A stretch of 64,000 bases of DNA from Kocuria rosea (GCF_006094695.1 NZ_CP035103.1:992001-1056000); one strand, 5' to 3'; positions 1 through 9,903 are shown, numbered from the stretch's first letter. Program-made: numbers and translations. The notes: a model not told the origin generated them from the sequence alone.

Positions 1-171
1 CTGGTGGTGGGCCTCGAACTTCTGCACGAGCCCGTCGACGGCGCGCATGGTCTCGAAGACACCGTCACCGCGGGTGAGCCCCTGGTCGTCGATCCGCACG
101 AGCGGGACGGACGGATCGGCGAGGACGCCCTCCGGGTGGGCGGCGTCGAGGACGACGACGGTGCTGGTCAC
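1..171 (-). CDS. pabC: Aminodeoxychorismate lyase / class IV aminotransferase, N-terminal part (cut by window edge)
   Basis: Only the first 57 codons are present; the gene runs off the left edge. The reading frame gives a start like that of PLP-dependent class IV enzymes: a short strand, then VRIDDQGLTRGDGVFETMRAVDG, where the G-L-T-R-G-D-G-V-F-E-T signature is typical of 4-amino-4-deoxychorismate lyase and branched-chain aminotransferases. 4-amino-4-deoxychorismate lyase makes p-aminobenzoate for folate. The GTG start at 171 is preceded by GGAGG at the right distance. It follows the kinase-like gene (201-794) on the same strand with a 29-bp gap and may be the last gene of that operon. Assignment to PabC rather than a branched-chain or D-amino-acid aminotransferase is an inference from the N-terminus alone. 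Confidence 0.7.
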   Translation of the reverse strand, partial: MTSTVVVLDAAHPEGVLADPSVPLVRIDDQGLTRGDGVFETMRAVDGLVQKFEAHHQ

Positions 172-200
172 GGATCCTCCTGTCGGTGCGGCCGCGGGGC

Positions 201-794
201 TCAGCAGACCGGGCCGGGGTGCAGGATGTCCACCTGTTCCCAGACGTGGTCCTCCGCCAGGTAGGCGTCCTCCTGGGCGGCCCAGCGGTCCCAGTGCTCG
301 GCGTAGTAGGAGCCGTCACGGCTCAGCGCGCGGTCGTAGCGCAGGGCGGTGGGCAGCTCGACCCACACGGAGACGTCCAGCAGCTCCCGGGCCTCGGCGC
401 TGCACGCGCCGACGCCCTCCAGGATCACGACCTCCGCCACACGGGTCAGCCGCGGGGTCCCCGGGGAGCCGGTGACCCAGTCCCAGGCGCTCCACTCGGC
501 GTCCCGGCCCTGGTCGAGGGGTGTGAGGACCTCGTCCACGTAGGTGCGGCGGCCGGGGCCGAGCCCGTCCCAGCCCGGGTAGAGGTCCTCGAGGTGGAAG
601 AGCGTCACGTCCCGCACCGGGCGCAGCACCGCGGCGAGCTGCTCGGCGAGGCTGGTCTTGCCGGCCCCCGAACGCCCGTCGATGCCGATGAGGTAGGGGC
701 GGCGGGTGGGGGAGGGGAGCAGCCGCGCCAGGTTGGTGCCGGCGGGGTGGGCCGCGGCGAGCGCCGGATCCAGCTCGAGCTCGATGTCGATCAC
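201..794 (-). CDS. Uridine kinase-like P-loop NTPase
   Basis: A 197-residue cytoplasmic protein. Residues about 35-48 carry a Walker A motif (GIDGRSGAGKTS), followed by a FHLEDLYPGWDGL segment and a VVILEGVG stretch, as in uridine kinase/phosphoribulokinase-type ATPases. Actinobacterial proteins of this type are usually annotated as uridine kinase or (d)NMP kinase without biochemical proof, so the substrate is uncertain. The GTG start at 794 overlaps the stop of the upstream phosphatase gene (GTGA), which implies translational coupling. Its DNA stop is at 201. The neighbouring phosphatase and pabC give no clear pathway link. Confidence 0.75.
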   Translation of the reverse strand: MIDIELELDPALAAAHPAGTNLARLLPSPTRRPYLIGIDGRSGAGKTSLAEQLAAVLRPVRDVTLFHLEDLYPGWDGLGPGRRTYVDEVLTPLDQGRDAEWSAWDWVTGSPGTPRLTRVAEVVILEGVGACSAEARELLDVSVWVELPTALRYDRALSRDGSYYAEHWDRWAAQEDAYLAEDHVWEQVDILHPGPVC

Positions 795-1318
795 GCGCGC
801 CCGGCGTCCTGCGCGGATTCCCGGTCGGCGCCGAGCTCCCGGGCGACGGCGCGGACCACGCCCGGCACGGCGGCGTCGATCATGCCCCAGGTGGACTCGA
901 AGTCCTCGGGGCCCCCGTACCAGGGGTCGTAGATCCCCAGGTCGCCGTGCTCGAGATTCTCGACGGCGGGGTCGAACTCCCGCAGCAGCCGCACCTTGGC
1001 GGCGGCGGACCGGTCCGGTGCGAGCGCCCGCAGGCGCTGCCAGTGCACCACGTCCAGGGCGAGCACGAGGTCCCGGTCGCCGAAGCGGACGGGGTCGAAG
1101 ACCTGGGCCGCGTGCGCGGAGGCGTCGAGCCCCTCGCGGCGCAGGAGGTCGCCGGCGCGGGGGTCCACGGGGTTGCCGAGCTCCTCGTCGCTGACGCCGG
1201 CCGAGTCGATCCGCACGCGCCCGGCCAGTCCTGCGGCCTCGAAGGCGCGGCGCAGGGCGAACTCCGCCATGGGCGAGCGGCAGATGTTGCCGGTGCACAC
1301 GGCCACGATCGAATACAT
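791..1318 (-). CDS. Low-molecular-weight protein-tyrosine phosphatase
   Basis: A 175-residue protein beginning with the catalytic loop CTGNICRSP. Cys8 is the nucleophile and Arg14 the phosphate-binding residue of the C-X5-R signature. The general-acid loop DPWYG is at residues 131-135 (Asp131). It should dephosphorylate phosphotyrosine in proteins in the cytosol; PtpA/Wzb-type and arsenate-reductase-like members share the fold, but the DPWYG loop favours the phosphatase. The ATG at 1318 has no Shine-Dalgarno sequence. Instead a TAGACT box lies 7 nt upstream (1326-1331), so the mRNA is probably leaderless. The kinase-like gene is coupled downstream. Confidence 0.93.
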   Translation of the reverse strand: MYSIVAVCTGNICRSPMAEFALRRAFEAAGLAGRVRIDSAGVSDEELGNPVDPRAGDLLRREGLDASAHAAQVFDPVRFGDRDLVLALDVVHWQRLRALAPDRSAAAKVRLLREFDPAVENLEHGDLGIYDPWYGGPEDFESTWGMIDAAVPGVVRAVARELGADRESAQDAGRA

Positions 1319-1325
1319 AGCGCGC

Positions 1326-1331
1326 AGTCTA
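1326..1331 (-). promoter_or_regulatory. Predicted -10 box of a leaderless promoter (phosphatase gene)
   Basis: TAGACT on the minus strand, followed by 7 nt and then the ATG at 1318. The spacing puts transcription start at or next to the start codon. No ribosome-binding site can fit. Confidence 0.55.
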
Positions 1332-1355
1332 AGCCGTCCGGTCCCGGCACGAGAA

Positions 1356-1389
1356 GTGCGGCCGCCGCCCGAGGGGGCGACGGCCGCAC
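1356..1389 (-). terminator. Hairpin after the BCCT transporter gene
   Basis: Inverted repeat GTGCGGCCG-CCGCC / GGCGA-CGGCCGCAC with a short loop. It lies between the stop of the BCCT gene (1403) and the promoter box of the phosphatase gene, so it should end BCCT transcription. The following run is not strongly T-rich, as is usual in high-G+C actinobacteria. Confidence 0.6.
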
Positions 1390-1402
1390 GGCGCGGGTCC
1401 GG

Positions 1403-3376
1403 TCAGGACCGGCGGACGGTCGGGTCGAGCGGTCGCTGCTCGTCCGGGTCCAGTCGTTCCTGACCGGCGTCCGGGCGCTCCGGCTCCTGGTCGGCCTGCT
1501 GGCCGGAGCTCGAACCGGTCTCCGCGGCGAGGTCGATCTCCTCGCCGTTCTCGTCGACCCGCCGGTACCAGTCGGTGACGGCCGGGTCGTGGGAGTCGAA
1601 GGTCTCGCCGGCGGCACGGGCGCCGGGGGCGTGCTCCACCTGGAGGGCGAAGTCGTCGCCGTGCTCCTCGATGCCGTGGATCACGGCCTTGCGCACCGCC
1701 GTGAGGGCGAACGCGTGGCGGATCGTGGCGGGGTCGCTGCGCAGGTCCTTGTAGAAGGCGACCATGAGGAAGGCGACGATCACCGCGAACGGCAGGGCCG
1801 AGACGGTCACGAGGTTCTGCATCCCGGTCAGGGCGTCGTCGCCGCCCACGAGCATCATGACCGTTGCGATGCCGCCGAGGCACAGGCCCCAGAACACGAC
1901 GATCGGACGGTTCGGCTCGGGCTGGCCCCGCTGGGACAGGGTGCCCATGACGATGGACGCGGAGTCCGCGCTGGTCACGAAGAAGATGCCGATGACGACC
2001 ATGGCGAGCACCGACGTGATCGCGCCGAAGGGCAGGGCGTCGAGCATGCCGAACAGCGCGGCCTCCTGGCCGCCCGCGGCGGCCAGGTCGGTCCCGGTGC
2101 GCTGGAGGTACATGGACGTGCCGCCGATGACCACGAACCAGAGCACGCACATCGAGGAGGGGACCACGAGCACCACGGTCACGAACTGGCGCAGCGTGCG
2201 GCCGCGGGAGATCTTGGCGATGAACATCCCGACGAACGGGGACCAGGACAGCCACCAGGCCCAGTAGAAGACGGTCCAGCCGCCGGCGAAGGCGGTGGCG
2301 TCCTCGCCCCAGCCGCCGGTCTGCCCGGTCATCCAGAGGTACTCCTGCAGGTAGGTGCTGAACACGGCGGGGACCAGGTCCAGGATCAGGACGGTGGGCC
2401 CGGCCACGAACACGAACAGGGCGAGCAGGAACGCCAGCAGCAGGTTCGTGTTGGAGAGGTAGCGGATGCCGCGGGCCACGCCGGAGACCGCGGAGACCAC
2501 GAAGGCGGCGGTGAGGACGGCGATGATCGCGATGAGCCCGCCGTTGCCGAGCGGTCCCCAGCCCGCGACGATCTCGAGGCCCCGGGAGATCTGCAGCGCG
2601 CCGATCCCGAGCGAGGCGGCGGTGCCGAAGAGGGTCGCGAAGATGGCGAACACGTCGATGAGCCGGCCCAGGCCGCCCTCGGCGCGCCGCTGGCCGATCA
2701 GCGGCACGAAGATCCGGCTGATGAGCGGGGAGCGTCCGCGCCGGTAGGCGCCGTACGCGACGGCCGCGCCGACCACGGCGTACATGGCCCAGGGGTTGAG
2801 ACCCCAGTGGAAGGCGGTCTGGACGAGGGCGTAGACGGTCATCTCCTCGGAGCCGGGCTCCGCCCCGAAGCCGGGGACGCCCGCGCCGAAGTGGCTCAGC
2901 GGCTCGGAGGCGCCGTAGAACATCAGGCCGATGCCCATGCCGGCGGCGAAGAGCATGGCGAGCCACGAGAAGAAGGAGTACTCGGGCTTCTCGTCGTCCA
3001 TGCCCAGGGGGATCCGCCCGGTCCGGGTGAAGCCGACCACGAGCATGAACAGCACGGCGGCCGTGGACAGGGCGGTGAAGAACCACCCGGTGTTGCCGGT
3101 CACCCAGCCCAGGGCCGCGGTGGAGGCGGCCGTCAGGGACTCGGTGGAGAGCACGCCCCAGGCGATGAACCCCACGATCAGCGCGGCGGTGACGGTGAAG
3201 ACCACCTTGTCCGTGCCGTAGTTCAGCTTCTGGTCCTCGACGGCGATGCCGGGGACGAGGGCGGGGTGGATGCCGTGCGGGTAGTTGATCTCGCGCAGCA
3301 CCTCCCGCGGCTTCGGCCGGCGGGAGCCGTCGGCCTCACTGGACGGATGCGGCGAATGGGGTGGCGTGGTGCTCAC
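1403..3376 (-). CDS. BCCT-family glycine betaine/choline-type transporter
   Basis: A 657-residue membrane protein of the betaine/choline/carnitine transporter family (BetP, OpuD and BetT relatives), expected to bring compatible solutes into the cell by Na+ or H+ symport. The family signature GMGIGLMFYGASEPLSHF is present, as is a tryptophan-rich helix (GWTVFYWAWWLSWSPFVGMFIAKISRGR) that in BetP lines the betaine site. There are about twelve hydrophobic segments and a hydrophilic, acidic C-terminal tail of about 100 residues that could act in osmosensing, as in BetP. The GTG at 3376 is chosen because AGGAG lies 6 nt upstream; a longer frame reaches 3490 but has no better start. Exact substrate not determined. 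Confidence 0.92.
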   Translation of the reverse strand: MSTTPPHSPHPSSEADGSRRPKPREVLREINYPHGIHPALVPGIAVEDQKLNYGTDKVVFTVTAALIVGFIAWGVLSTESLTAASTAALGWVTGNTGWFFTALSTAAVLFMLVVGFTRTGRIPLGMDDEKPEYSFFSWLAMLFAAGMGIGLMFYGASEPLSHFGAGVPGFGAEPGSEEMTVYALVQTAFHWGLNPWAMYAVVGAAVAYGAYRRGRSPLISRIFVPLIGQRRAEGGLGRLIDVFAIFATLFGTAASLGIGALQISRGLEIVAGWGPLGNGGLIAIIAVLTAAFVVSAVSGVARGIRYLSNTNLLLAFLLALFVFVAGPTVLILDLVPAVFSTYLQEYLWMTGQTGGWGEDATAFAGGWTVFYWAWWLSWSPFVGMFIAKISRGRTLRQFVTVVLVVPSSMCVLWFVVIGGTSMYLQRTGTDLAAAGGQEAALFGMLDALPFGAITSVLAMVVIGIFFVTSADSASIVMGTLSQRGQPEPNRPIVVFWGLCLGGIATVMMLVGGDDALTGMQNLVTVSALPFAVIVAFLMVAFYKDLRSDPATIRHAFALTAVRKAVIHGIEEHGDDFALQVEHAPGARAAGETFDSHDPAVTDWYRRVDENGEEIDLAAETGSSSGQQADQEPERPDAGQERLDPDEQRPLDPTVRRS

Positions 3377-3553
3377 GGTGGCTCCTGAGGTGTCGGGGTG
3401 CGTGCGGTGTCGTGTCGGTGCGTGCGGTGACGTGCGGGGCGGACCCGGGGGTGTGGCGGTGGCCCGCGGGAGCGGGCACAAACACTCCACGGTATCCGAC
3501 GTCCCGTCCCAGCGGGAGGGAGTGCGCGGCGTCTCACATCCCCGGCACCCCGG
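3377..3553. other. Intergenic region between BCCT gene and dnaK operators
   Basis: Upstream region of the BCCT gene (minus) and of dnaK (plus). Apart from the HspR operators described separately to its right, no convincing gene, repeat or RNA was seen. Any osmotic-stress promoter for the BCCT gene should lie here but could not be recognised. Confidence 0.4.
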
Positions 3554-3574
3554 GTTGAGTCGATGTGGCTCAAC
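3554..3574 (+). promoter_or_regulatory. Upstream HAIR-like HspR operator of dnaK
   Basis: GTTGAGT-N7-GCTCAAC, matching the HspR-associated inverted repeat (consensus CTTGAGT-N7-ACTCAAG) with one imperfect base pair between its arms. Its centre is 52 bp (about five helical turns) from the second HAIR, allowing two HspR dimers on one DNA face. A perfect palindrome CAACTTAAGTTG (3571-3582) begins in its right arm. Confidence 0.7.
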
Positions 3575-3579
3575 TTAAG

Positions 3580-3585
3580 TTGACA
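3580..3585 (+). promoter_or_regulatory. Candidate -35 element of the dnaK promoter
   Basis: A perfect TTGACA. Seventeen bases downstream lies a weak -10 candidate (AGACTT, 3603-3608) that overlaps the left arm of the downstream HAIR. Bound HspR would then directly block RNA polymerase. The -10 assignment is tentative. Confidence 0.5.
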
Positions 3586-3605
3586 TCAGCGGCTCACGTG
3601 GCAGA

Positions 3606-3626
3606 CTTGAGCCAGGAAAACTCAAG
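3606..3626 (+). promoter_or_regulatory. HAIR operator of dnaK (HspR binding site)
   Basis: CTTGAGC-N7-ACTCAAG differs from the HAIR consensus at one position. It lies 76 bp before the dnaK start, at or just after the presumed transcription start. HspR, encoded by the last gene of this operon, is the expected ligand, with DnaK as co-repressor as established in Streptomyces. Confidence 0.88.
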
Positions 3627-3632
3627 AACTGA

Positions 3633-6217
<2,585 letters not shown>

Positions 6218-6244
6218 GGCCGGACCCGGCCTGATCCCGGCGAC

Positions 6245-6279
6245 GTCAGGGGAGGCCCGTCCCTCGGGCCTCCCCTGAC
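6245..6279 (+). terminator. Perfect 15-bp hairpin after grpE
   Basis: GTCAGGGGAGGCCCG, a 5-nt loop, then its exact complement. It starts 28 bp after the grpE stop. There is no T run. It is the first of three perfect hairpins before dnaJ and may cause partial termination or protect the 3' end of the dnaK-grpE message. Confidence 0.6.
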
Positions 6280-6288
6280 CCGTCCACC

Positions 6289-6316
6289 CGTCCCCGGCGC
6301 CGCGGCGCCGGGGACG
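6289..6316 (+). terminator. Second hairpin in the grpE-dnaJ gap
   Basis: A perfect 28-bp palindrome whose arms read CGTCCCCGGCGCC and its complement; the innermost bases must form the loop. It starts 10 bp after the first hairpin. Confidence 0.5.
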
Positions 6317-6333
6317 ACCCCCGGACCACCACC

Positions 6334-6354
6334 GGGTCCTGCTCCGCAGGACCC
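6334..6354 (+). promoter_or_regulatory. Third hairpin, just upstream of dnaJ
   Basis: GGGTCCTGC, loop TCC, GCAGGACCC: a perfect 9-bp stem ending 27 bp before the dnaJ start. It lies close to the ribosome-binding site (AAAGGAGG before 6382) and could affect dnaJ translation or read-through. Confidence 0.4.
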
Positions 6355-6381
6355 CGACCGGCCCCACAGAAAGGAGGCGTC

Positions 6382-7425
6382 ATGGCCAGCCAGGACTGGA
6401 TCGACAAGGACTTCTACAGCATTCTCGGCGTCTCCAAGGACGCGTCCGCCGCCGACGTCAAGAAGGCCTACCGCAAGCTCGCCCGCCAGTACCACCCGGA
6501 CCAGAACCCGGGGGACACGGAGGCCGAGCAGCGGTTCAAGGACATCACCGAGGCGAACTCCGTACTCTCCGACCCCGAGGAGCGCAAGCAGTACGACGCG
6601 ATCCGCGCGATGGGCTCCGGGGCGCGCTTCACCGCCGGCGGCCCCGGCGGCGCCGGGGGCTCGGCCAACTTCGAGGACCTCTTCGGCGACATCTTCGGCG
6701 GAGGCGGCGGAGGCGGCGGAGGACGCCGCCGCCGCACGACCTACTCCACCGGCGGCGCGGGCGGCGCGGGCGGCGCGGGCGGCCCGGGCGGGTTCGAGGA
6801 CCTGTTCGCCCAGTTCGGCGGTCAGACCGGGTACGGGGCGCCGGGCGGCTACGGCGGCTACCAGGCCCCGCCGGCGCGCGGGGAGGACATCCGGACGGAG
6901 ACGACCATCCCGTTCCGCTCCTCGGTGCACGGCACCACGGTCAAGCTGCGCCGGGGCAACGGCCAGGAGACCACGGTGCGGATCCCGCGCGGCGTGCGCG
7001 ACGGTCAGAAGCTCAAGCTCGCCGGCAAGGGCCACTCGGGTGCAGGCGGCGCCGGCGACCTCTACGTCACCGTCCACGTGACCCCGCACCCCTTCTTCCG
7101 GCGCGTCGAGGGCACGGACGACGTCGAGGTCACCGTGCCGATCACGTTCCCCGAGGCGGCCCTGGGCGCCACCATCGAGGTGCCCGTGCTGGACGGCGGC
7201 ACCGTGCGCGTGAAGGTCCCGGCGGGCACGTCCTCGGGCCGGCGCTTCCGCGTCAAGGGGCGCGGGTTCGGCACGGCCAAGGGCACGGGCAACCTGATCG
7301 TGACGGTCGAGGTGCACGTGCCGGCCGAGCTTGACGAGCAGGCGCAGGCCGCCGCCAGGGCGTTCGCCGAGGCGACCGCGGACGAGGACCCCCGGGCCCG
7401 CCTGGCCGAGAAGGCACGGGTGTGA
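6382..7425 (+). CDS. dnaJ: DnaJ-family co-chaperone without zinc finger
   Basis: A 347-residue Hsp40. The J domain (about 10-75) carries the HPD tripeptide at 38-40, which stimulates the DnaK ATPase. A long Gly-rich linker follows (including an uninterrupted Gly run near residue 110 and GGAGGAGG repeats), then the C-terminal substrate-binding domains (EDIRTETTIPFRSSVHG, GKGHSGAGGAGDLYVTV, VPVLDGGTVRVKVPAGTSSGRRFRVKGRG). There are no Cys-X-X-Cys-X-Gly-X-Gly repeats, so this is a class B (DjlA/CbpA-like) protein rather than the zinc-finger DnaJ. A strong AAAGGAGG precedes the ATG. HspR follows after 1 bp. Confidence 0.95.
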   Translation: MASQDWIDKDFYSILGVSKDASAADVKKAYRKLARQYHPDQNPGDTEAEQRFKDITEANSVLSDPEERKQYDAIRAMGSGARFTAGGPGGAGGSANFEDLFGDIFGGGGGGGGGRRRRTTYSTGGAGGAGGAGGPGGFEDLFAQFGGQTGYGAPGGYGGYQAPPARGEDIRTETTIPFRSSVHGTTVKLRRGNGQETTVRIPRGVRDGQKLKLAGKGHSGAGGAGDLYVTVHVTPHPFFRRVEGTDDVEVTVPITFPEAALGATIEVPVLDGGTVRVKVPAGTSSGRRFRVKGRGFGTAKGTGNLIVTVEVHVPAELDEQAQAAARAFAEATADEDPRARLAEKARV

Positions 7426-7426
7426 G

Positions 7427-7867
7427 ATGGCACTGGACGCCGACCAGCCGCTGTTCGTGATCTCCGTGGCCGCGGAGATCGCGGAGATGCACCCGCAGAC
7501 GCTGCGCCAGTACGACCGGCTCGGCCTCGTCAGGCCGTCCCGGGCCCCCGGCCGCGCCCGCCGCTACTCGCAGCGCGACATCGAGAAGCTGCAGCAGATC
7601 CAGGTGCTGTCCCAGCAGGGCGTGTCCCTCGAGGGCATCCGGCGCATCCTCCAGCTGGAGAACCAGGTCGCGGCCCTGCGGTCGCGGGTGGCGGAGCTGT
7701 CCCGGGAGCTCGAGGACGCCCGGGACCGGGCCGAGGAGTCCTCGCGGATCTTCGCCGCCGGCGTCGGCGGGGACGTGGTGCGCATGGCCCGCGGCGCCCG
7801 CCCCCGGGCCCGCAAGATCTCGCAGGCCGTGGTGCTGTACCGGCCCCCGCGCCAGCAGGAGCGCTGA
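7427..7867 (+). CDS. hspR: Heat-shock repressor HspR (MerR family)
   Basis: A 146-residue MerR-type regulator. The winged-helix DNA-binding part has MHPQTLRQYDRLGLVRPSRAPGRARRYSQRDIEKLQQIQ, followed by a coiled coil (about 75-105) and a basic tail. HspR represses dnaK, clpB and sometimes lon by binding HAIR repeats; such sites are found here upstream of dnaK and clpB. The ATG at 7427 is one base after the dnaJ stop, so it is autoregulated through the operon promoter. A longer frame from 7331 is rejected because it lies inside dnaJ. Confidence 0.95.
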   Translation: MALDADQPLFVISVAAEIAEMHPQTLRQYDRLGLVRPSRAPGRARRYSQRDIEKLQQIQVLSQQGVSLEGIRRILQLENQVAALRSRVAELSRELEDARDRAEESSRIFAAGVGGDVVRMARGARPRARKISQAVVLYRPPRQQER

Positions 7868-7893
7868 GCCGCACCGGCGCCCGGGCCGGGCGG

Positions 7894-8421
7894 TCAGCGC
7901 AGGTGCTTCTCGAAGCCCACGTCGTACACGCCGCCCGGATAGACCCGGGCGGTCCCGGGCAGCAGGACGTACCCGCTGCTGCGGTACAGGGCGGCCGCCT
8001 CCGGCTGGCGGCTGCCCGTGGTGAGGTGGATGCGCCGGTAGCCCGCCGCGGCGGCGAGCCGCTCGAGCTCGGCCAGGACCCGCCGCGAGATCCCCCGCCG
8101 GCGGTGCGCCGGGGCGGTCCACACCCGTTTGAGCTCCGCCGTGGCGTCGTCGTGCCGGCGGAACGCGCCGCCGCCCACCGTCGTGCCGCCCTCGAGGAGG
8201 AGCAGGAGCGCTCCGGCGGGAGCGGTGAAGTCGTCGACGGGGTGCTCGGCCATCTCCTCCGCCCCGATCTCGGGACCGTAGCGCTCCACGTACTCGTGGT
8301 GCAGGCCCTCGAGCAGCGGCTGCGTGCGGGGATCGCCCGGGGGCACGACGACGAAGCCGTCCCGCTCCGCGCCGGGCACTGCGGGCACGCCGTTGCGCTC
8401 CGCGCCGGGGACGGCGCTCAC
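7894..8421 (-). CDS. GNAT-family N-acetyltransferase
   Basis: A 175-residue GNAT protein. The acetyl-CoA-binding motif A is RVWTAPAHRRRGISRRVLAELERLAAAAGYRRIHLTTG, followed by AAALYRSSGY. Substrate unknown. The N-terminus holds a small duplication: two nearly identical copies of an A-V-P-G-A-E-R-(N/D)-G unit before the folded domain, which may mean the true start is further in. The GTG at 8421 overlaps the trmB stop (GTGA), so it is probably translated with trmB. Confidence 0.85.
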   Translation of the reverse strand: MSAVPGAERNGVPAVPGAERDGFVVVPPGDPRTQPLLEGLHHEYVERYGPEIGAEEMAEHPVDDFTAPAGALLLLLEGGTTVGGGAFRRHDDATAELKRVWTAPAHRRRGISRRVLAELERLAAAAGYRRIHLTTGSRQPEAAALYRSSGYVLLPGTARVYPGGVYDVGFEKHLR

Positions 8422-9209
8422 GCCGTCCGGCGGTAGACGAGGTCGCGGGGGACGCGGCCCGCCTCCTGCGCCTTGCGCTCGAAGCTCGTGAGGACCCGTC
8501 CCTCCCAGCGCGGGGCCCATCCGGTGTCCGGGTGCTCGTCGTCGGCGAGCGGGCCCGGGTGGACGTTCTCGAACTGCGGGGACGCGTCGAGGACCTCGCG
8601 CATCACCAGGGCGTACTCCTGCCAGTCCGTGGCGAGCCGCCACAGCCCGCCCGGGACGAGCACCCGGGCGGCGAGCTCGGCGAACGCGGGGGAGACCAGG
8701 CGCCGCTTGTGGTGGCGGGTCTTGTGCCAGGGGTCCGGGAAGAACACCCACAGCTCGTCGACCGAGGCCGGGGCGAGCATGTGCTCCAGGACCTCGGGCG
8801 CGTTGGCCTGCGCCACGCGGACGTTGTCCACCCCGGCCTGGGCCGCCTTGAGCAGCAGATCCGCGATCCCGGGCTTGTACACCTCGACGGCGAGGTAGTT
8901 CCGCGCCGGGTCCTGGGCGGCGGCGTGCACGACCGCCTCGCCGAGCCCGGAGCCGACCTCCACGACCAGCGGCGCCTCGCGCCCGAAGGCCGCGGCCGCG
9001 TCGAACTCGTGGTCGGGGTGGACGGAGGTGTCCGTGCGCACGCGCGGGACGTCGAGCACCCGGGTGGGCGCCCAGTCGTCCCAGGCCTTCTGGCGGCGGG
9101 CGGTGAGGCGGTCGCCGCGGCGCACGAAGGAGTACGGCCGGCGGTGGAACGCCTCGGGGACGGGGCCCTGTGCGGGGCCCTCGGCGGGGGAAGGGGTGTG
9201 CTCGCTCAT
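8418..9209 (-). CDS. trmB: tRNA (guanine-N7-)-methyltransferase
   Basis: A 263-residue SAM-dependent methyltransferase making m7G46 in tRNA. Motif I (VVEVGSGLGEAVVHAA) binds SAM, and the TrmB signature FPDPWHKTRHHKRRL is present, with the C-terminal GWAPRWEGRVLTSFERK region typical of actinobacterial TrmB. The first 50 residues are a family-typical extension. A TAGGAT box lies 8 nt before the ATG, inside the 3' end of the LOG gene, so it may have its own leaderless promoter in addition to read-through. Confidence 0.95.
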   Translation of the reverse strand: MSEHTPSPAEGPAQGPVPEAFHRRPYSFVRRGDRLTARRQKAWDDWAPTRVLDVPRVRTDTSVHPDHEFDAAAAFGREAPLVVEVGSGLGEAVVHAAAQDPARNYLAVEVYKPGIADLLLKAAQAGVDNVRVAQANAPEVLEHMLAPASVDELWVFFPDPWHKTRHHKRRLVSPAFAELAARVLVPGGLWRLATDWQEYALVMREVLDASPQFENVHPGPLADDEHPDTGWAPRWEGRVLTSFERKAQEAGRVPRDLVYRRTA

Positions 9210-9213
9210 CGCC

Positions 9214-9828
9214 CTACATCCTAGGGGCTGGGCGGACGGCGGGCGCGTCGGCGCCGGGAACGGGCGGCTCGGACCAGCGCCGGCGGGGCGCCTCCCACGC
9301 CGCGAACCGGGCGAGCAGCTCGTCGGCGTCCTGGGCGACCACGGCTGCGTCCCGGTACTCGGGGCGCACGAGACCGGCCGCGGACATCGAGGCCACCGCG
9401 TCCAGCAGGGGCCTCCAGTAGCCGGCCACGTCCAGGAAACCGACCGGCTTGGCGTGCACCCCCACCTGCAGCCAGGTCCACGCCTCGAAGATCTCCTCGA
9501 GGGTGCCCAGGCCGCCCGGCAGGGCCACGAACCCGTCGGCGAGGGCGGCCATCTCCGCCTTGCGCTCGTGCATCGTCCGGACGATGCGCAGCTCGGTCAG
9601 CCCCGTGTGGGCCGTCTCGTCGTCGACGAGCGACTGCGGCATGACCCCGACCACCTCGCCCCCGGCGGCCAGGGCGGCGTCGGCGACGACGCCCATCAGC
9701 CCCACGTGGCCGCCGCCGTAGACGACGCCCACGCCGCGGCGGGCGAGGGTGGTGGCGAAGGCCCGGGCGGCCTCGGGGAACAGGGGGTCGGAGCCGAGGG
9801 ATGCCCCGGTGTACACGGCGAGTCTCAT
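9214..9828 (-). CDS. LOG-family protein (cytokinin riboside 5'-monophosphate phosphoribohydrolase type)
   Basis: A 204-residue Rossmann-fold protein of the LOG/YvdD family (TIGR00730 type), which removes ribose-5-phosphate from nucleotides such as AMP or N6-modified AMP. The signature GGGHVGLMGVVADAAL and the catalytic PGGLGTLEEIFEAWTW are both present. The bacterial role may be nucleotide clean-up rather than cytokinin production. The start MRLAVYTGASLG at 9828 matches the family. The five tandem TGTCGC copies begin 8 bp upstream, where a ribosome-binding site would be. A longer frame to 9957 would translate the repeat as Ser-Asp and is rejected. Confidence 0.88.
   Translation of the reverse strand: MRLAVYTGASLGSDPLFPEAARAFATTLARRGVGVVYGGGHVGLMGVVADAALAAGGEVVGVMPQSLVDDETAHTGLTELRIVRTMHERKAEMAALADGFVALPGGLGTLEEIFEAWTWLQVGVHAKPVGFLDVAGYWRPLLDAVASMSAAGLVRPEYRDAAVVAQDADELLARFAAWEAPRRRWSEPPVPGADAPAVRPAPRM
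9218..9223 (-). promoter_or_regulatory. Predicted -10 box for trmB
   Basis: TAGGAT on the minus strand, 8 nt before the trmB ATG (9209), overlapping the last codons of the LOG gene. Confidence 0.4.
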
Positions 9829-9836
9829 GCGGACAT

Positions 9837-9866
9837 TGTCGCTGTCGCTGTCGCTGTCGCTGTCGC
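9837..9866. repeat. Hexanucleotide tandem repeat (5 x TGTCGC)
   Basis: Five perfect copies directly upstream of the LOG gene start on the minus strand (reading GCGACA). It occupies the expected ribosome-binding region. Copy-number change by slipped-strand replication could alter expression of the LOG gene. Confidence 0.9.
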
Positions 9867-9869
9867 AGT

Positions 9870-9903
9870 CCCTCGTCCCCGCCCCTCGTCCCCGCCCCTC
9901 GTC
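9870..9903. repeat. 13-bp tandem repeat (about 2.6 copies)
   Basis: Unit CCCTCGTCCCCGC, two full copies (9870-9882, 9883-9895) and a partial third. It lies next to the hexamer repeat in the divergent promoter region of the LOG and MFS genes. Confidence 0.85.

Noticed and set aside
947..3388. Long open frame (813 codons) on the plus strand antisense to the BCCT gene
   Set aside because: His/Asp/Gly-rich translation without motifs; it is the mirror of a real membrane-protein gene and typical of high-G+C DNA.
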